53,979 nucleotides of DNA from Pseudomonadota bacterium. GTDB taxonomy: Bacteria > Pseudomonadota > Gammaproteobacteria > Acidiferrobacterales > UBA6901. This document shows, in pieces, positions 1 through 6,996 of this stretch. The stretch is taken from assembly GCA_027364845.1 (NCBI GenBank), contig DAHXOO010000017.1, forward strand, positions 1-53,979, given 5' to 3'. The position numbers were made by a program, and so were the translations under genes. Within the stretch, counting starts at the first letter, position 1. The number at the start of each line of letters is the position of its first letter. The notes under the pieces were generated by a model. The model had not been told where the DNA came from. It did not search any database and saw only the letters and a list, made by a program, of their open reading frames with translations.

Positions 1-341
1 CTCCTTGATCAAGGCACGCGAGGAGGCTGATCGCTTTGCCGACAGCTACGTCGATCGTGCCGTCGCGGTGCACCTAAAAAAGCGTGCTCGTAGAGCACGG
101 CCGGCAGTTCCCCGCTGTCTGTCTATCTCCCCCTCGCTCTGCGGCACCCGCAGGTTCGATCGGTTTTGCGCAGCACCCCCCAACGGGCGAAGAGGTGGTC
201 GCCTGGGCGAGAATACGGGATGCCGTGCTGGGGGCAGATGGCGCGCATTGTGGTACACGATGTGGCGCTGCTGACCGAGAATTTCGGTGCAGCGCCTCTG
301 CGCTGTAGCGCCCGGACCGATACCGCCTAGGCCGCACTCCT

Positions 342-503
342 CGGTCGCTTTGGGTTGATACTGCCAACCGGATCCGGATACTGGAACTTCCCGTCACCAC
401 CCTGGCCGCGGGTCAACCAAAGACGTAGTGCCAACCTTTTAACCTGAACCGTTGATCCGCCGTTGCCCCACGGCGGATCCCGCACAAATCTGGCCAGCCC
501 TAA
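342..503. repeat. Copy 1 of a diverged mobile-element remnant
   Basis: Positions 342-420 match 4122-4206 over about 80 bp with scattered substitutions and a small gap. Both share the stretches CGCTTTGGGTTGAT, GATCCGGATAC and GGCCGCGGGTCAACCAA. Similarity resumes at about 448-503 against 4314-4366 (CTGATCC or TTGATCC followed by CGTTG-CCCAC). This copy has a perfect 9-bp inverted repeat at 454-462 and 471-479 around TTGCCCCA. The two copies probably come from one insertion element that has decayed; no intact transposase remains. Confidence 0.55.
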
Positions 504-574
504 GCCCCCGCCATGCCGCCGCACGAAATGGCGTGTGGCGTACGGTTACGTCATGGCCGGCACACGGATGATTT

Positions 575-594
575 GTGCGTCAACGCACCGACAG
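575..594. promoter_or_regulatory. Palindrome GTGCGTCAACGCAC, copy 1
   Basis: GTGCGTCAACGCAC followed by CGACAG forms a 6-bp dyad around CA. It lies about 200 bp upstream of the DUF1328 gene. Nearly the same string occurs at 2186-2199, with related dyads at 2265-2280 and 2534-2547. The recurrence near small stress-protein genes suggests a shared protein-binding site. This is inference from recurrence and symmetry only. Confidence 0.4.
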
Positions 595-794
595 GAAACC
601 GTCTGATGGATAGTGTGGCGAGTCAGATCCTGCCAAGCGTGACGCCCGATCTGGCAGCGCATGAACCCGCAACAGCTTGGGTCCAGTTCGTGCATATTTG
701 GCCGGATTCAAATCAGATCATGCATTGCTGTGATTCGTCCAATCCCGCCACTAGGGTACGTGGTACCGTGTGGTCGAAGTTGAGGAACGACAAA

Positions 795-959
795 ATGCTG
801 TACTACGCAGTGATATTCCTGGTCATCGCACTAGTGGCCGGCATTTTAGGCTTCACCGGAATTGCCGGCGCCGCAGTTGGAATTGCCAAGATACTGTTCA
901 TTGTGTTTCTGGTGCTGTTTATCATCTCGCTTTTTTACAGTCGACGTGGCAAACATTGA
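795..959 (+). CDS. DUF1328 small membrane protein (YtjA type)
   Basis: This 54-residue protein is almost entirely two hydrophobic segments (about residues 3-24 and 29-48) ending in a basic tail, SRRGKH. The pattern [14 protein letters not shown] then GIAGAA.GIAKILF is characteristic of the DUF1328/YtjA family of tiny inner-membrane proteins, usually 50-60 residues long. The ATG at 795 was chosen over an upstream in-frame start at 513 because it gives the family length and is preceded by a GAGGAA ribosome binding site at 783-788. The biochemical function of the family is unknown; its genes often sit with other small stress proteins, as they do here. Confidence 0.85.
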   Translation: MLYYAVIFLVIALVAGILGFTGIAGAAVGIAKILFIVFLVLFIISLFYSRRGKH

Positions 960-1066
960 TGATTACATGCTCTAGGCACCAACCCTGATTCAGTCTGGCA
1001 AGTCACACAGCACATGTACCGGGCGCTTGACTGACGAGTGCCTCACACACTTCAAGGGACAAGACA

Positions 1067-1267
1067 ATGAATAACGACATCACCCAAGGAAAGTGGTCAC
1101 AGCTACACGGCAAGCTCAAGCGGCAGTGGGGCAAGTTCACTGACGATGACCTCAGCCAGATGGATGGACAACGCGAATATCTGGTAGGCAAGGTGCAGGA
1201 ACGCTACGGCATTGCCAAAGACGTGGCCGACGCTCAGGTTGCCGAATTTGAGCAGTCGCTGCGTTGA
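1067..1267 (+). CDS. CsbD family stress-response protein
   Basis: This 66-residue hydrophilic protein has the CsbD/YjbJ layout: an N-terminal GKW..LHGKLKRQWGKFTDDDL segment, then a middle DGQREYLVGKVQERYGI stretch and a short helical tail. CsbD-like proteins are small, abundant, soluble proteins induced by general stress, and their molecular role is unsettled. The gene is separated by about 110 bp from the DUF1328 gene and by 75 bp from the DUF3096 gene, all on the plus strand, so shared control is plausible. Confidence 0.9.
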   Translation: MNNDITQGKWSQLHGKLKRQWGKFTDDDLSQMDGQREYLVGKVQERYGIAKDVADAQVAEFEQSLR

Positions 1268-1342
1268 GCCAGATCAGGTGGCAGATTTTTGACCGGTGAA
1301 CTGATCCGATGTGACATCACGTGACAGAAGGGCAACATAATC

Positions 1343-1495
1343 ATGAACTTGCATCTGAGTATCGGGCCGGTAGTTTCGCTGATTGCCGGCGTGCTGATTT
1401 TGATCATGCCGCGGCTATTGAATTACATCGTCGCGGTATATCTGATCATCATTGGGTTGATCGGAATCTTCGGCACTGGCGCCGTGCACCTCTGA
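1343..1495 (+). CDS. DUF3096 family small membrane protein
   Basis: This 50-residue protein consists of two hydrophobic helices joined by PRLLNY. The pattern GPVVSLIAGVLILIMPRLL followed by YIVAVYLIIIGLIGI is typical of DUF3096, a family of about 50 residues found in proteobacterial stress clusters. The ATG at 1343 gives the family start MNLHLSIGP; a longer overlapping frame starting at 1321 is out of register with it. There is a possible AGAAGGG ribosome binding site about 11 bases upstream. Function is unknown beyond being an inner-membrane protein. Confidence 0.85.
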   Translation: MNLHLSIGPVVSLIAGVLILIMPRLLNYIVAVYLIIIGLIGIFGTGAVHL

Positions 1496-1709
1496 TTCGC
1501 AACCACTGCAGGATCTGCCGTATTCCCGTCAACAAGATCTTGCATGATGGTGGATCATCCGGGTCATTGCCCGTTACGTACGGGATAGCGGGCCGCGCAG
1601 CAAGCACACCCATACTCGCTGCAGCGTAGCCAAGTTCAGACTTGCGCTGAACCTGGCGACCTGGACAAGTCCAAAATGGACTTGTCAGAGATTCCTATGG
1701 AGAAACGAC

Positions 1710-1865
1710 ATGCTTGGCATGATATTGCTGATCGTACTGATCGTACTTTTGCTCGGTGCAGTGCCGAGGTGGCCGCACAGCAGAAGCTGGGGTTATGGTC
1801 CCAGCGGCGTCCTGAGCATCATCGTGATCATCGTGATCATCCTGCTGCTCATGAATCGTATCTGA
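1710..1865 (+). CDS. DUF3309 family small membrane protein
   Basis: This 51-residue protein has two hydrophobic helices separated by a short polar loop, PRWPHSRSWGYGPSG. That loop and the overall length match DUF3309, whose members typically read GAVPxWPHSRxWGYGPSG. The start at 1710 follows TATGGAGAAACGAC, which contains a GGAGAAA ribosome binding site. The C-terminal coding part contains a short tandem repeat of GATCATCGT at the DNA level. No function is known. It is the fourth tiny membrane or stress protein in a row on this strand. Confidence 0.85.
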   Translation: MLGMILLIVLIVLLLGAVPRWPHSRSWGYGPSGVLSIIVIIVIILLLMNRI

Positions 1866-2185
1866 GTCGCTGCTGTGCCGTTTGGGTTTCAGGAATGCCG
1901 CACGGAATTTTTCGACGCTCACACTCAGGGTGCGCACTGTTTTGGAAACAGGCGATCACATTCATTTAATTCTCAATAATCCGGACTTGTAGCATGGAAA
2001 TTCCGTGCTGGCAGCAAACACTGCCCTCTCTGTTCTGCATTGGCACCAGCGCCGGTACGGCTCGTACAACGCGCATTCATAAACGCGATCACCATTGGTA
2101 CTGATTCCATGGCGGCGCAACACTGCGCATTGCCGCCAACCTGATTACGTGGCTCCGTCGGTGATCGGAAGAAACTTATTTTTTT

Positions 2186-2199
2186 GTGTGTCAACGCAC
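2186..2199. promoter_or_regulatory. Palindrome GTGTGTCAACGCAC, copy 2
   Basis: GTGTGTCAACGCAC is followed by AGACGC. It differs from the copy at 575-588 by one base, and the flank differs slightly (CGACAG against AGACGC). A weaker relative, GATGCGTTAACGCGCA, follows at 2265-2280. A shared operator is inferred, not shown. Confidence 0.4.
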
Positions 2200-2533
2200 A
2201 GACGCACAAGCGCCGCAGGCGCAATCTGCGTCCTGGCATTACATCGTAGCAACGCGTCAACGGCGATGCGTTAACGCGCAACGATCCGGTTCACTCATGA
2301 TGATAAATTCCATGGGTACCAGGAATCAGGACGCACTACGACATCAAGCCGTGACTAGCACGGGGCAGGAGCCCCAAATGGCCGTGCACGGACGCATTGT
2401 CGGACTTTCCGCAAAGCAGGAGCAACGCGGGAAGCGCGCCGGATTTGGCGCTTCGGGGCAGGTCCGGGATGGACTTGCCCTTACTGTTCAAGTTCAGCGC
2501 TTCATGCAGTTCACGAAGCGGTGACCGCATCAA

Positions 2534-2547
2534 GAGTGTCAACGCTC
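2534..2547. promoter_or_regulatory. Palindrome GAGTGTCAACGCTC, related copy
   Basis: GAGTGTCAACGCTC keeps the TGTCAACGC core of the copies at 575 and 2186, with compensating changes in both arms that preserve the dyad. It ends about 87 bp before the ATG at 2635, a distance compatible with a promoter-proximal operator. Confidence 0.35.
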
Positions 2548-2634
2548 ACCAGTGGTCGTTGCAACTTTTCAGCCCTCTCACTAAGGGCCCACTCAGCAGA
2601 GTTGACGTAATTAACATTAAAGGAGTTTGAAATA

Positions 2635-2829
2635 ATGAACATTAAAATCCAAGACGAGCACAACAAGTCTCCCCCGGACCCAGACAAGGAGCACGAGCCG
2701 ATGCCGGTGATGCCCGAGAGTCGTGAAAAACTTGAATTCGGGCCACCCGAAAAGCCCGACGACGACAGGCGCCGTCATGGCCAGAAGGCATCAGAAAAAA
2801 GTGCCCTCCCGCGTGCGGGTGGTCATTAG
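2635..2829 (+). CDS. Small hydrophilic hypothetical protein
   Basis: This 64-residue protein is highly charged and proline-rich (DPDKEHEPMP, GPPEKPDDDRRR) with no hydrophobic segment, so it is probably cytosolic and disordered. I do not recognise a family. The start is well supported by an AAAGGAGTTTGAAATA leader with a near-consensus GGAG at 2620-2623. It lies on the same strand as the small stress proteins upstream and 135 bp before the exported protein at 2965. A related palindrome sits upstream, which suggests it belongs to the same response. Confidence 0.6.
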   Translation: MNIKIQDEHNKSPPDPDKEHEPMPVMPESREKLEFGPPEKPDDDRRRHGQKASEKSALPRAGGH

Positions 2830-2964
2830 GCCCGACACAAGTCGGTACTCGGCTATACCGCAGCAAACACTCCGTGGCAACAGAGGACCTGAATTAATTT
2901 AGACTTTAATGTTTTGCGCCATATTGAAAGATAAGGTAACCCTTTAACTCCAAGAGACCAGACC

Positions 2965-3426
2965 ATGAAAAAGAAAAACCGCTTTCTACCAATGTTCGGC
3001 TTACTGACCGTGTTTGCGGCCAGCGCCATGATTCCGCAGTACGCTTCTGCTGCGGGTGCCAATCTGGATTGCAAAATGCACTTCAAAACCACGAGCTGGT
3101 CGATCATTTACAAGCATATGGCAGGCACCGGCCTGGTGACCTGCGCCAATGGAACATCTATGCATGTGAAGATCGACGCCCAGGGCGTTGGCCTCACCGC
3201 CGGTAAGTCACGCGTCGACAATGGCGTCGGCACCTTCACCGACGTGCATAATATTAGAGACGTGCTGGGCTCGTACGCACAGGGCGAAGCCAGCGCCGGT
3301 TTGGTGAAATCAGGCTCCGCGCAAGTTTTGACCAAGGGCACAGTCTCGCTGGTGCTGACAGGTTCGGGGCGAGGCGTGGATCTTGGCCTTAGCGTCGGCA
3401 AGTTCACCATCAGCAGGGCCAGATAA
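2965..3426 (+). CDS. Conserved exported protein of unknown function
   Basis: The 153-residue product begins with a classic Sec signal peptide: basic MKKKNR, a hydrophobic core to about residue 22, and an ASA cleavage site near residue 29. The mature part has only two cysteines (DCKM and VTCANG), placed as a possible disulfide, and a glycine-rich C-terminal half with GVGLTAGKSR, LTKGTVSLVLTGSGRGVDLGL and GKFTI. I recall unnamed proteobacterial exported proteins with this pattern but no characterised function. The ribosome binding site is AAGAGA, 8-13 bases upstream. It is likely periplasmic or outer-membrane associated. Confidence 0.75.
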   Translation: MKKKNRFLPMFGLLTVFAASAMIPQYASAAGANLDCKMHFKTTSWSIIYKHMAGTGLVTCANGTSMHVKIDAQGVGLTAGKSRVDNGVGTFTDVHNIRDVLGSYAQGEASAGLVKSGSAQVLTKGTVSLVLTGSGRGVDLGLSVGKFTISRAR

Positions 3427-4359
3427 CCCTGTCGATCGATCTGTCCCATGGTGGTATGAGGCTTGATTGAATGTAGCGACAAGCGCAGAGAAAGTCTGCG
3501 CGACATCGTGATCACCGAGCGGATGCGTGACGTACTCACAGCATTTCCAGCCGCAGTGGGGCAGCGGCTGGGACCGATCGCGTGAACTTCGAGTCCCTCG
3601 GCGCCCGCTGTCGGGCGTACCGCGGACCCGATGACGATACCCGCCCGGTCATCACGCTGATGCTCAAGGGGTGATATCTGACTGGACATCCAAACCGTAA
3701 CTGCGTTCACATGCGGCATATTCGGACGCCTGCATTACCAATGGGAGGCTAGCGCAACTTGCGCAGTTCGCTCCATTTTCGCTTATGCCGAAGTGCGTTG
3801 TAATGCGCGCCGATGTCCCTGCACTGCACGACAAGAAAAACGATCGCGAGGCCTACCGCACCGGGCACACTCGGTGTGTGCGGCAGCGTGTCATCCAGCA
3901 GACGGTGGCGCATCTCGATTGCTGAGCAGACCACCAAATGGTACGTACTTTCTCATGCCGCACAGCGAACATGCTCCGCTTGAACCTGGTTATTGATGAC
4001 CGGCAGCGGCTTCTGGCACCGATGCAGATGGCTGCGCACGGTACCGATGAGTTCGGTCTGGCTGGCCGGACGGCTCCTGGCCAGAACCCCATAGTCTTGA
4101 CGTCGCGGTTGAACCGCTCATCGATCGCTTTGGGTTGATGCTGCCCAAACTGATCCGGATACCGGAACTCGCCGTCACCGCGCCGCGCTGGCCGCGGGTC
4201 AACCAAGTTCGGATTTCCCCCCCAGCGACCGCCTGATCACAGCTCACCCATCGCATCATGACCCGCACGGGTCAGAGATACATTCGCTTTGAACACGGGC
4301 CCTTTCACGCCGAATCGCTGATCCATCGTTGACCCACAAGGGATTCTGCGCAAGCTTGG
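3427..4359. other. Gene-poor stretch with mobile-element debris
   Basis: No intact gene is present. A short frame around 3590-3660 reads like coding sequence (NFESLGARCRAYRGPDDDTRPVITLML) but stops on both sides and has no start. The right half holds transposase-like fragments in several frames (3953-4083) and the second copy of the repeat shared with 342-503. Confidence 0.5.
3953..4083 (-). pseudogene. Transposase C-terminal fragment, possibly IS630-like
   Basis: On the minus strand one frame reads SQTELIGTVRSHLHRCQK, then QAEHVRCAA and a stop. This resembles the C-terminal end of IS630-type DDE transposases, where a helix with IRNHLRRRQ precedes FFxxxxxRYAA and the stop. The rest of the enzyme cannot be read without several frame changes. 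It adjoins the copy-2 repeat at 4122-4206, so both are probably parts of one dead element. The family assignment is tentative. Confidence 0.35.
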
Positions 4360-4366
4360 CTAGGAT
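4122..4366. repeat. Copy 2 of the diverged mobile-element remnant
   Basis: This is the partner of the copy at 342-503. It carries about 80 extra bases between the two conserved blocks. Both copies have the same orientation and are 3.8 kb apart, flanking the small stress-protein cluster. The similarity is imperfect, so the copies are old. Confidence 0.5.
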
Positions 4367-4944
4367 GGCGTCGACGCCGGGAGCGGACGGCCCTCAAGCG
4401 TCCAGGCCTGCAGCGGCCGATGGCGCGCTCCGGCGGCATGGGTTTGTGACTCGGCAAGGACGAATCCCTCCACCGACCAGTCCACGGGTACAAGGGTCAC
4501 CGCACCAGGATTGCGCACGAGCTTGCGTGCCACCGTGAGGTGCGCCGTGTACGGCCGACCCTCCGACACGAAGCCGCAATCGCCCGCGCTCCGCTGCAAC
4601 GCCGCCACCAGATCCCGCAGGGGCTGAGGCGGACGGCTACACCCGAACCACAGTACACGCGGCCCGGGCCAATAGCCGGCAACATCGAACTCCAGGCTAA
4701 ACCTCCCAGTCTTGACCGCCCCGGCGGCTGCCTCCAGGCAGCGGCGCTGATCCTCGTCGACTTGGCCGAGAAAGACGAGCGTGAGATGCAGGTTCTCCGG
4801 CAGCACCAACCTGCCGGCGCCGTGCGGTAGCGTCGCCCGCGCCAGCGCGTGCAGGCGGCGCTGCAATGCCGGTTCCGGCCAAAGTGCGAAGAACAGGCGT
4901 TGCCCCGCCTGATCATGGGATTCAGTACCCACCGGATGCGCCAT
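4360..4944 (-). CDS. thpR: RNA 2',3'-cyclic phosphodiesterase
   Basis: This 194-residue protein belongs to the 2H phosphoesterase superfamily (ThpR, formerly LigT). It opens with RLFFALWPEP, the usual start of the family, and carries both catalytic HxTx motifs: HLTL near residue 57 and HLTV near residue 137. The enzyme hydrolyses 2',3'-cyclic phosphate RNA ends and was first seen as a tRNA 2'-5' ligase activity. The length fits the family (about 180-200). The gene starts 8 bp after the stop of a decayed htpX on the same strand, so the two were probably once cotranscribed. Confidence 0.88.
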   Translation of the reverse strand: MAHPVGTESHDQAGQRLFFALWPEPALQRRLHALARATLPHGAGRLVLPENLHLTLVFLGQVDEDQRRCLEAAAGAVKTGRFSLEFDVAGYWPGPRVLWFGCSRPPQPLRDLVAALQRSAGDCGFVSEGRPYTAHLTVARKLVRNPGAVTLVPVDWSVEGFVLAESQTHAAGARHRPLQAWTLEGRPLPASTPS

Positions 4945-4952
4945 GCGGTGCT

Positions 4953-5251
4953 CTAGGCGTGCGCCTGAAGCGCCGCGATGCGTTCATCGAGCAGCGGGGT
5001 GAGGCATAAACAGCCGCGACAGCCCATGTCCGATCCTGCGTGAAATGCCAAACGCCGCCATCTGCCCGAACAGATGAGCCCCGTTAACTCCCAGCTTCAG
5101 GCGCTGCAGCGCGCCAATCATGTTCTGCGTTCCCGCGAGCCGCCCGCATCTGCGCGGAGCTCACGCTGGCGGCTGAACCCATGCCGATAACGGCCGCCAG
5201 GACCAGCAATACTGCGATGTTGGTGGCCAAAAACAGAACGATGCGTTTCAT
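4953..5251 (-). pseudogene. htpX: Decayed htpX (membrane zinc protease) with a large internal deletion
   Basis: Both ends of an HtpX gene survive. The N-terminus, from the ATG at 5251, reads MKRIVLFLATNIAVLLVLAA, almost the family consensus for the first membrane helix. About 75 bp further on, another frame reads HLFGQMAAFGISRRIGHGLS then RLFMPHP, and after one more frame change LLDERIAALQAHA and TAG at 4953. This matches the HtpX tail, LFxTHPPLxERIAALR. The remaining stretch is far shorter than the roughly 290 residues of HtpX, and the HExxH active site is gone. A frame from 5512 covers the N-terminal part but is not the natural start. Confidence 0.7.
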
Positions 5252-5432
5252 ACATATATATTTAAAGGTACGTGAAGCCCAGATATGAGGATGATCGCGT
5301 GGCGGTTCAAGCCCGGCAAACCGGGCAAGCCGTGCCTCCGGCACAGATCGGGATTTTGGTGGATTTTGGGGTATAGTGGATCCTTGCCGGCCAGCCCGGG
5401 GCCGGGAACCAGCGGAACCTGAGGAGGCAGTC

Positions 5433-5882
5433 ATGCCTATAGGGGAAATCTGCAACCGCGAAGTGGTTTTCGTCACGCGCGAAGATACGATCCTGGAGGC
5501 GGCCTTGCTCATGCGCCAGCATCACGTGGGCGATCTGGTGGTCGCAGAGGACCGGGAGGGTGTCCGTTTCCCGGTCGGGATACTCACCGACCGCGATCTG
5601 GTCATTGAGATCCTGGCCGCCGACATCGGGGTCGAAACGGTCACCGTCGGCGACATCATGAGCCCGGAACTTGTCACCGCGCGCGAGTCCGACGGCGTTT
5701 ACGAGACGATCCAGCGCATGCGCGCCAGAGGGGTGCGGCGGATTCCGGTCGTCAACGACCGTGGCAGCCTGGAGGGGATCATTGCGGCCGATGACCTGCT
5801 CGGACTCCTGGCCGACGAAATCATGGGCCTGGCCAAGCTGGCCGGGCGCGAACAGGCACGTGAGCGCGTGGCACGGCGATAG
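5433..5882 (+). CDS. Twin-CBS-domain protein
   Basis: This 149-residue cytosolic protein consists of two CBS domains in tandem: about residues 1-60 (MPIGEICNREVVFVTREDTI to GILTDRDLVIEIL) and about 70-130 (VTVGDIMSPELVTARESD to GIIAADDLLGLL). CBS pairs bind adenine nucleotides such as AMP, ATP or NADH and act as energy sensors. The start at 5433 follows a strong GAGGAGG site at 5421-5427; an in-frame start at 5376 lacks one. It precedes phosphoribulokinase by 212 bp on the same strand, so a link to carbon-fixation or energy status is possible but unproven. The C-terminal tail is charged and helical. Confidence 0.88.
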   Translation: MPIGEICNREVVFVTREDTILEAALLMRQHHVGDLVVAEDREGVRFPVGILTDRDLVIEILAADIGVETVTVGDIMSPELVTARESDGVYETIQRMRARGVRRIPVVNDRGSLEGIIAADDLLGLLADEIMGLAKLAGREQARERVARR

Positions 5883-6094
5883 TGCCGATTGACGGGATTT
5901 AGTGGCATAATATCAGGGCATTGAGCACCAGTCTGGACCAAATTAAGTTACTGCCAAGCCGCTGCCACGTCAGTCACTGTCTTCCTGACGCCAGTCTTGC
6001 GCCCGGGAGCGTGCTGCCGCGCCCCAGGCGTTGCCACGTTACCGGTCCAGAGTACCCGAATTCGCAATTTATGAGAGAGTGAAGGAAAAACAGC

Positions 6095-6967
6095 ATGTCC
6101 AAGAAACATCCGATCATTGCAGTGACGGGCTCTTCGGGAGCCGGCACCACCACGGTAAAGCACGCGTTCGGCGACATATTCCGGCGCGAGGAAGTCAATG
6201 CGGCGATCGTCGAGGGCGACAGTTTCCATCGCTATAACCGCGCCGAGATGAAGGAAGCGATCAAGGCAGCGTCGATCACCGGAAAGAATCTCAGTCATTT
6301 CGGGCCGGACGCCAACCTCTTCGACAAGCTCGAGCAGCTGTTCCGGGAATACGGGGAAACCGGAAGCGGCAAGATCCGACTGTACCTGCACGATCAGAAC
6401 GAGGCCGCTCCGTACAAGCAGGAACCCGGCACCTTCACCCCCTGGACCCCGATTCCGCAAGGGTCCGACCTGCTGTTCTACGAAGGGCTGCATGGCGGCG
6501 TAGCCGATGCGGGTGTAGACGCTGCCCAATGGGTCGACCTGCTGATCGGAGTGGTGCCTATCGTAAACCTCGAGTGGATCCAGAAGATCCACCGCGATAC
6601 CGCACAGCGCGGCTACACCGCCGAGGCGGTGACCGACACGATACTGCGCCGCATGTACGACTACGTGCATTTCATCACGCCGCAGTTCTCGCGCACCCAC
6701 ATCAATTTCCAGCGCGTGCCCCTGGTAGACACGTCCAACCCGTTCATCTCGCGTGATATCCCGACTCCGACGGAGAGCCTCATCGTCATCCGCTTCCGCG
6801 AGCCACGCAAGCAGAACTTCCCCTACCTGCTGCAGATGATCGACGGCTCGTTCATGTCGCGCCCCAACACCATCGTGGTGCCGGGAGGCAAGATGGGTTT
6901 TGCCATGGAGATCATCCTGACCCCCATCATCCACGTGATGCTGGAGGCAAAGCGCCACGTCAAGTGA
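6095..6967 (+). CDS. prkB: Phosphoribulokinase
   Basis: The 290-residue product matches the class I bacterial phosphoribulokinase (also called CbbP), which makes ribulose 1,5-bisphosphate from ribulose 5-phosphate and ATP in the Calvin-Benson cycle. It has the P-loop GSSGAGTTT at residues 12-20, the following VEGDSFHRYNR stretch that includes the catalytic Asp, the Arg/Lys-rich DGGHGV-type region (FYEGLHGGVADAGV) and the conserved C-terminal VVPGGKMGFAMEIILTP. A GAAGGAA ribosome binding site lies upstream. Its presence implies autotrophic CO2 fixation, although no RuBisCO genes occur in this window. A hairpin follows at once. Confidence 0.95.
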   Translation: MSKKHPIIAVTGSSGAGTTTVKHAFGDIFRREEVNAAIVEGDSFHRYNRAEMKEAIKAASITGKNLSHFGPDANLFDKLEQLFREYGETGSGKIRLYLHDQNEAAPYKQEPGTFTPWTPIPQGSDLLFYEGLHGGVADAGVDAAQWVDLLIGVVPIVNLEWIQKIHRDTAQRGYTAEAVTDTILRRMYDYVHFITPQFSRTHINFQRVPLVDTSNPFISRDIPTPTESLIVIRFREPRKQNFPYLLQMIDGSFMSRPNTIVVPGGKMGFAMEIILTPIIHVMLEAKRHVK

Positions 6968-6986
6968 GCGGCAGCCTGACTGCCGC
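6968..6986. terminator. Hairpin between convergent prkB and radical SAM genes
   Basis: GCGGCAG and CTGCCGC form a perfect 7-bp stem around a five-base loop, starting directly after the prkB stop codon. There is no T run on either side, so it is a weak terminator candidate. The convergent gene ends at 6997. Confidence 0.4.
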
Positions 6987-6996
6987 AACGCGCACG

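Larger units (their letters stand above)
1..794. other. Leading region without a supported gene
   Basis: No reading frame here has recognisable family features, a convincing ribosome binding site or a natural start. A frame open at the left edge (about 2-130) could be the tail of a gene lying outside the window, but nothing identifies it. The region does hold a short perfect hairpin at 83-99 (CGTGCTC, three-base loop, GAGCACG), the first copy of a mobile-element remnant (342-503) and the first copy of a palindrome at 575-588 that recurs further on. Confidence 0.6.
1866..2634. other. Intergenic region with repeated palindromes
   Basis: No supported gene is seen in these 770 bp; the open frames on both strands lack family features and ribosome binding sites. 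The region carries three further members of the palindrome family first seen at 575 (2186-2199, 2265-2280 and 2534-2547), the last about 90 bp upstream of the 64-residue protein. Confidence 0.55.

Noticed and set aside
5-274. Open frame at the left edge starting IKAREEADRFADSYVDRAV
   Set aside because: The first 30 residues look plausible but then turn into non-coding composition. It may be the tail of an outside gene but cannot be identified.
5889-5913. TTGACG and TAATAT before phosphoribulokinase as a promoter
   Set aside because: The spacing of about 13 bases is too short for a sigma-70 promoter.
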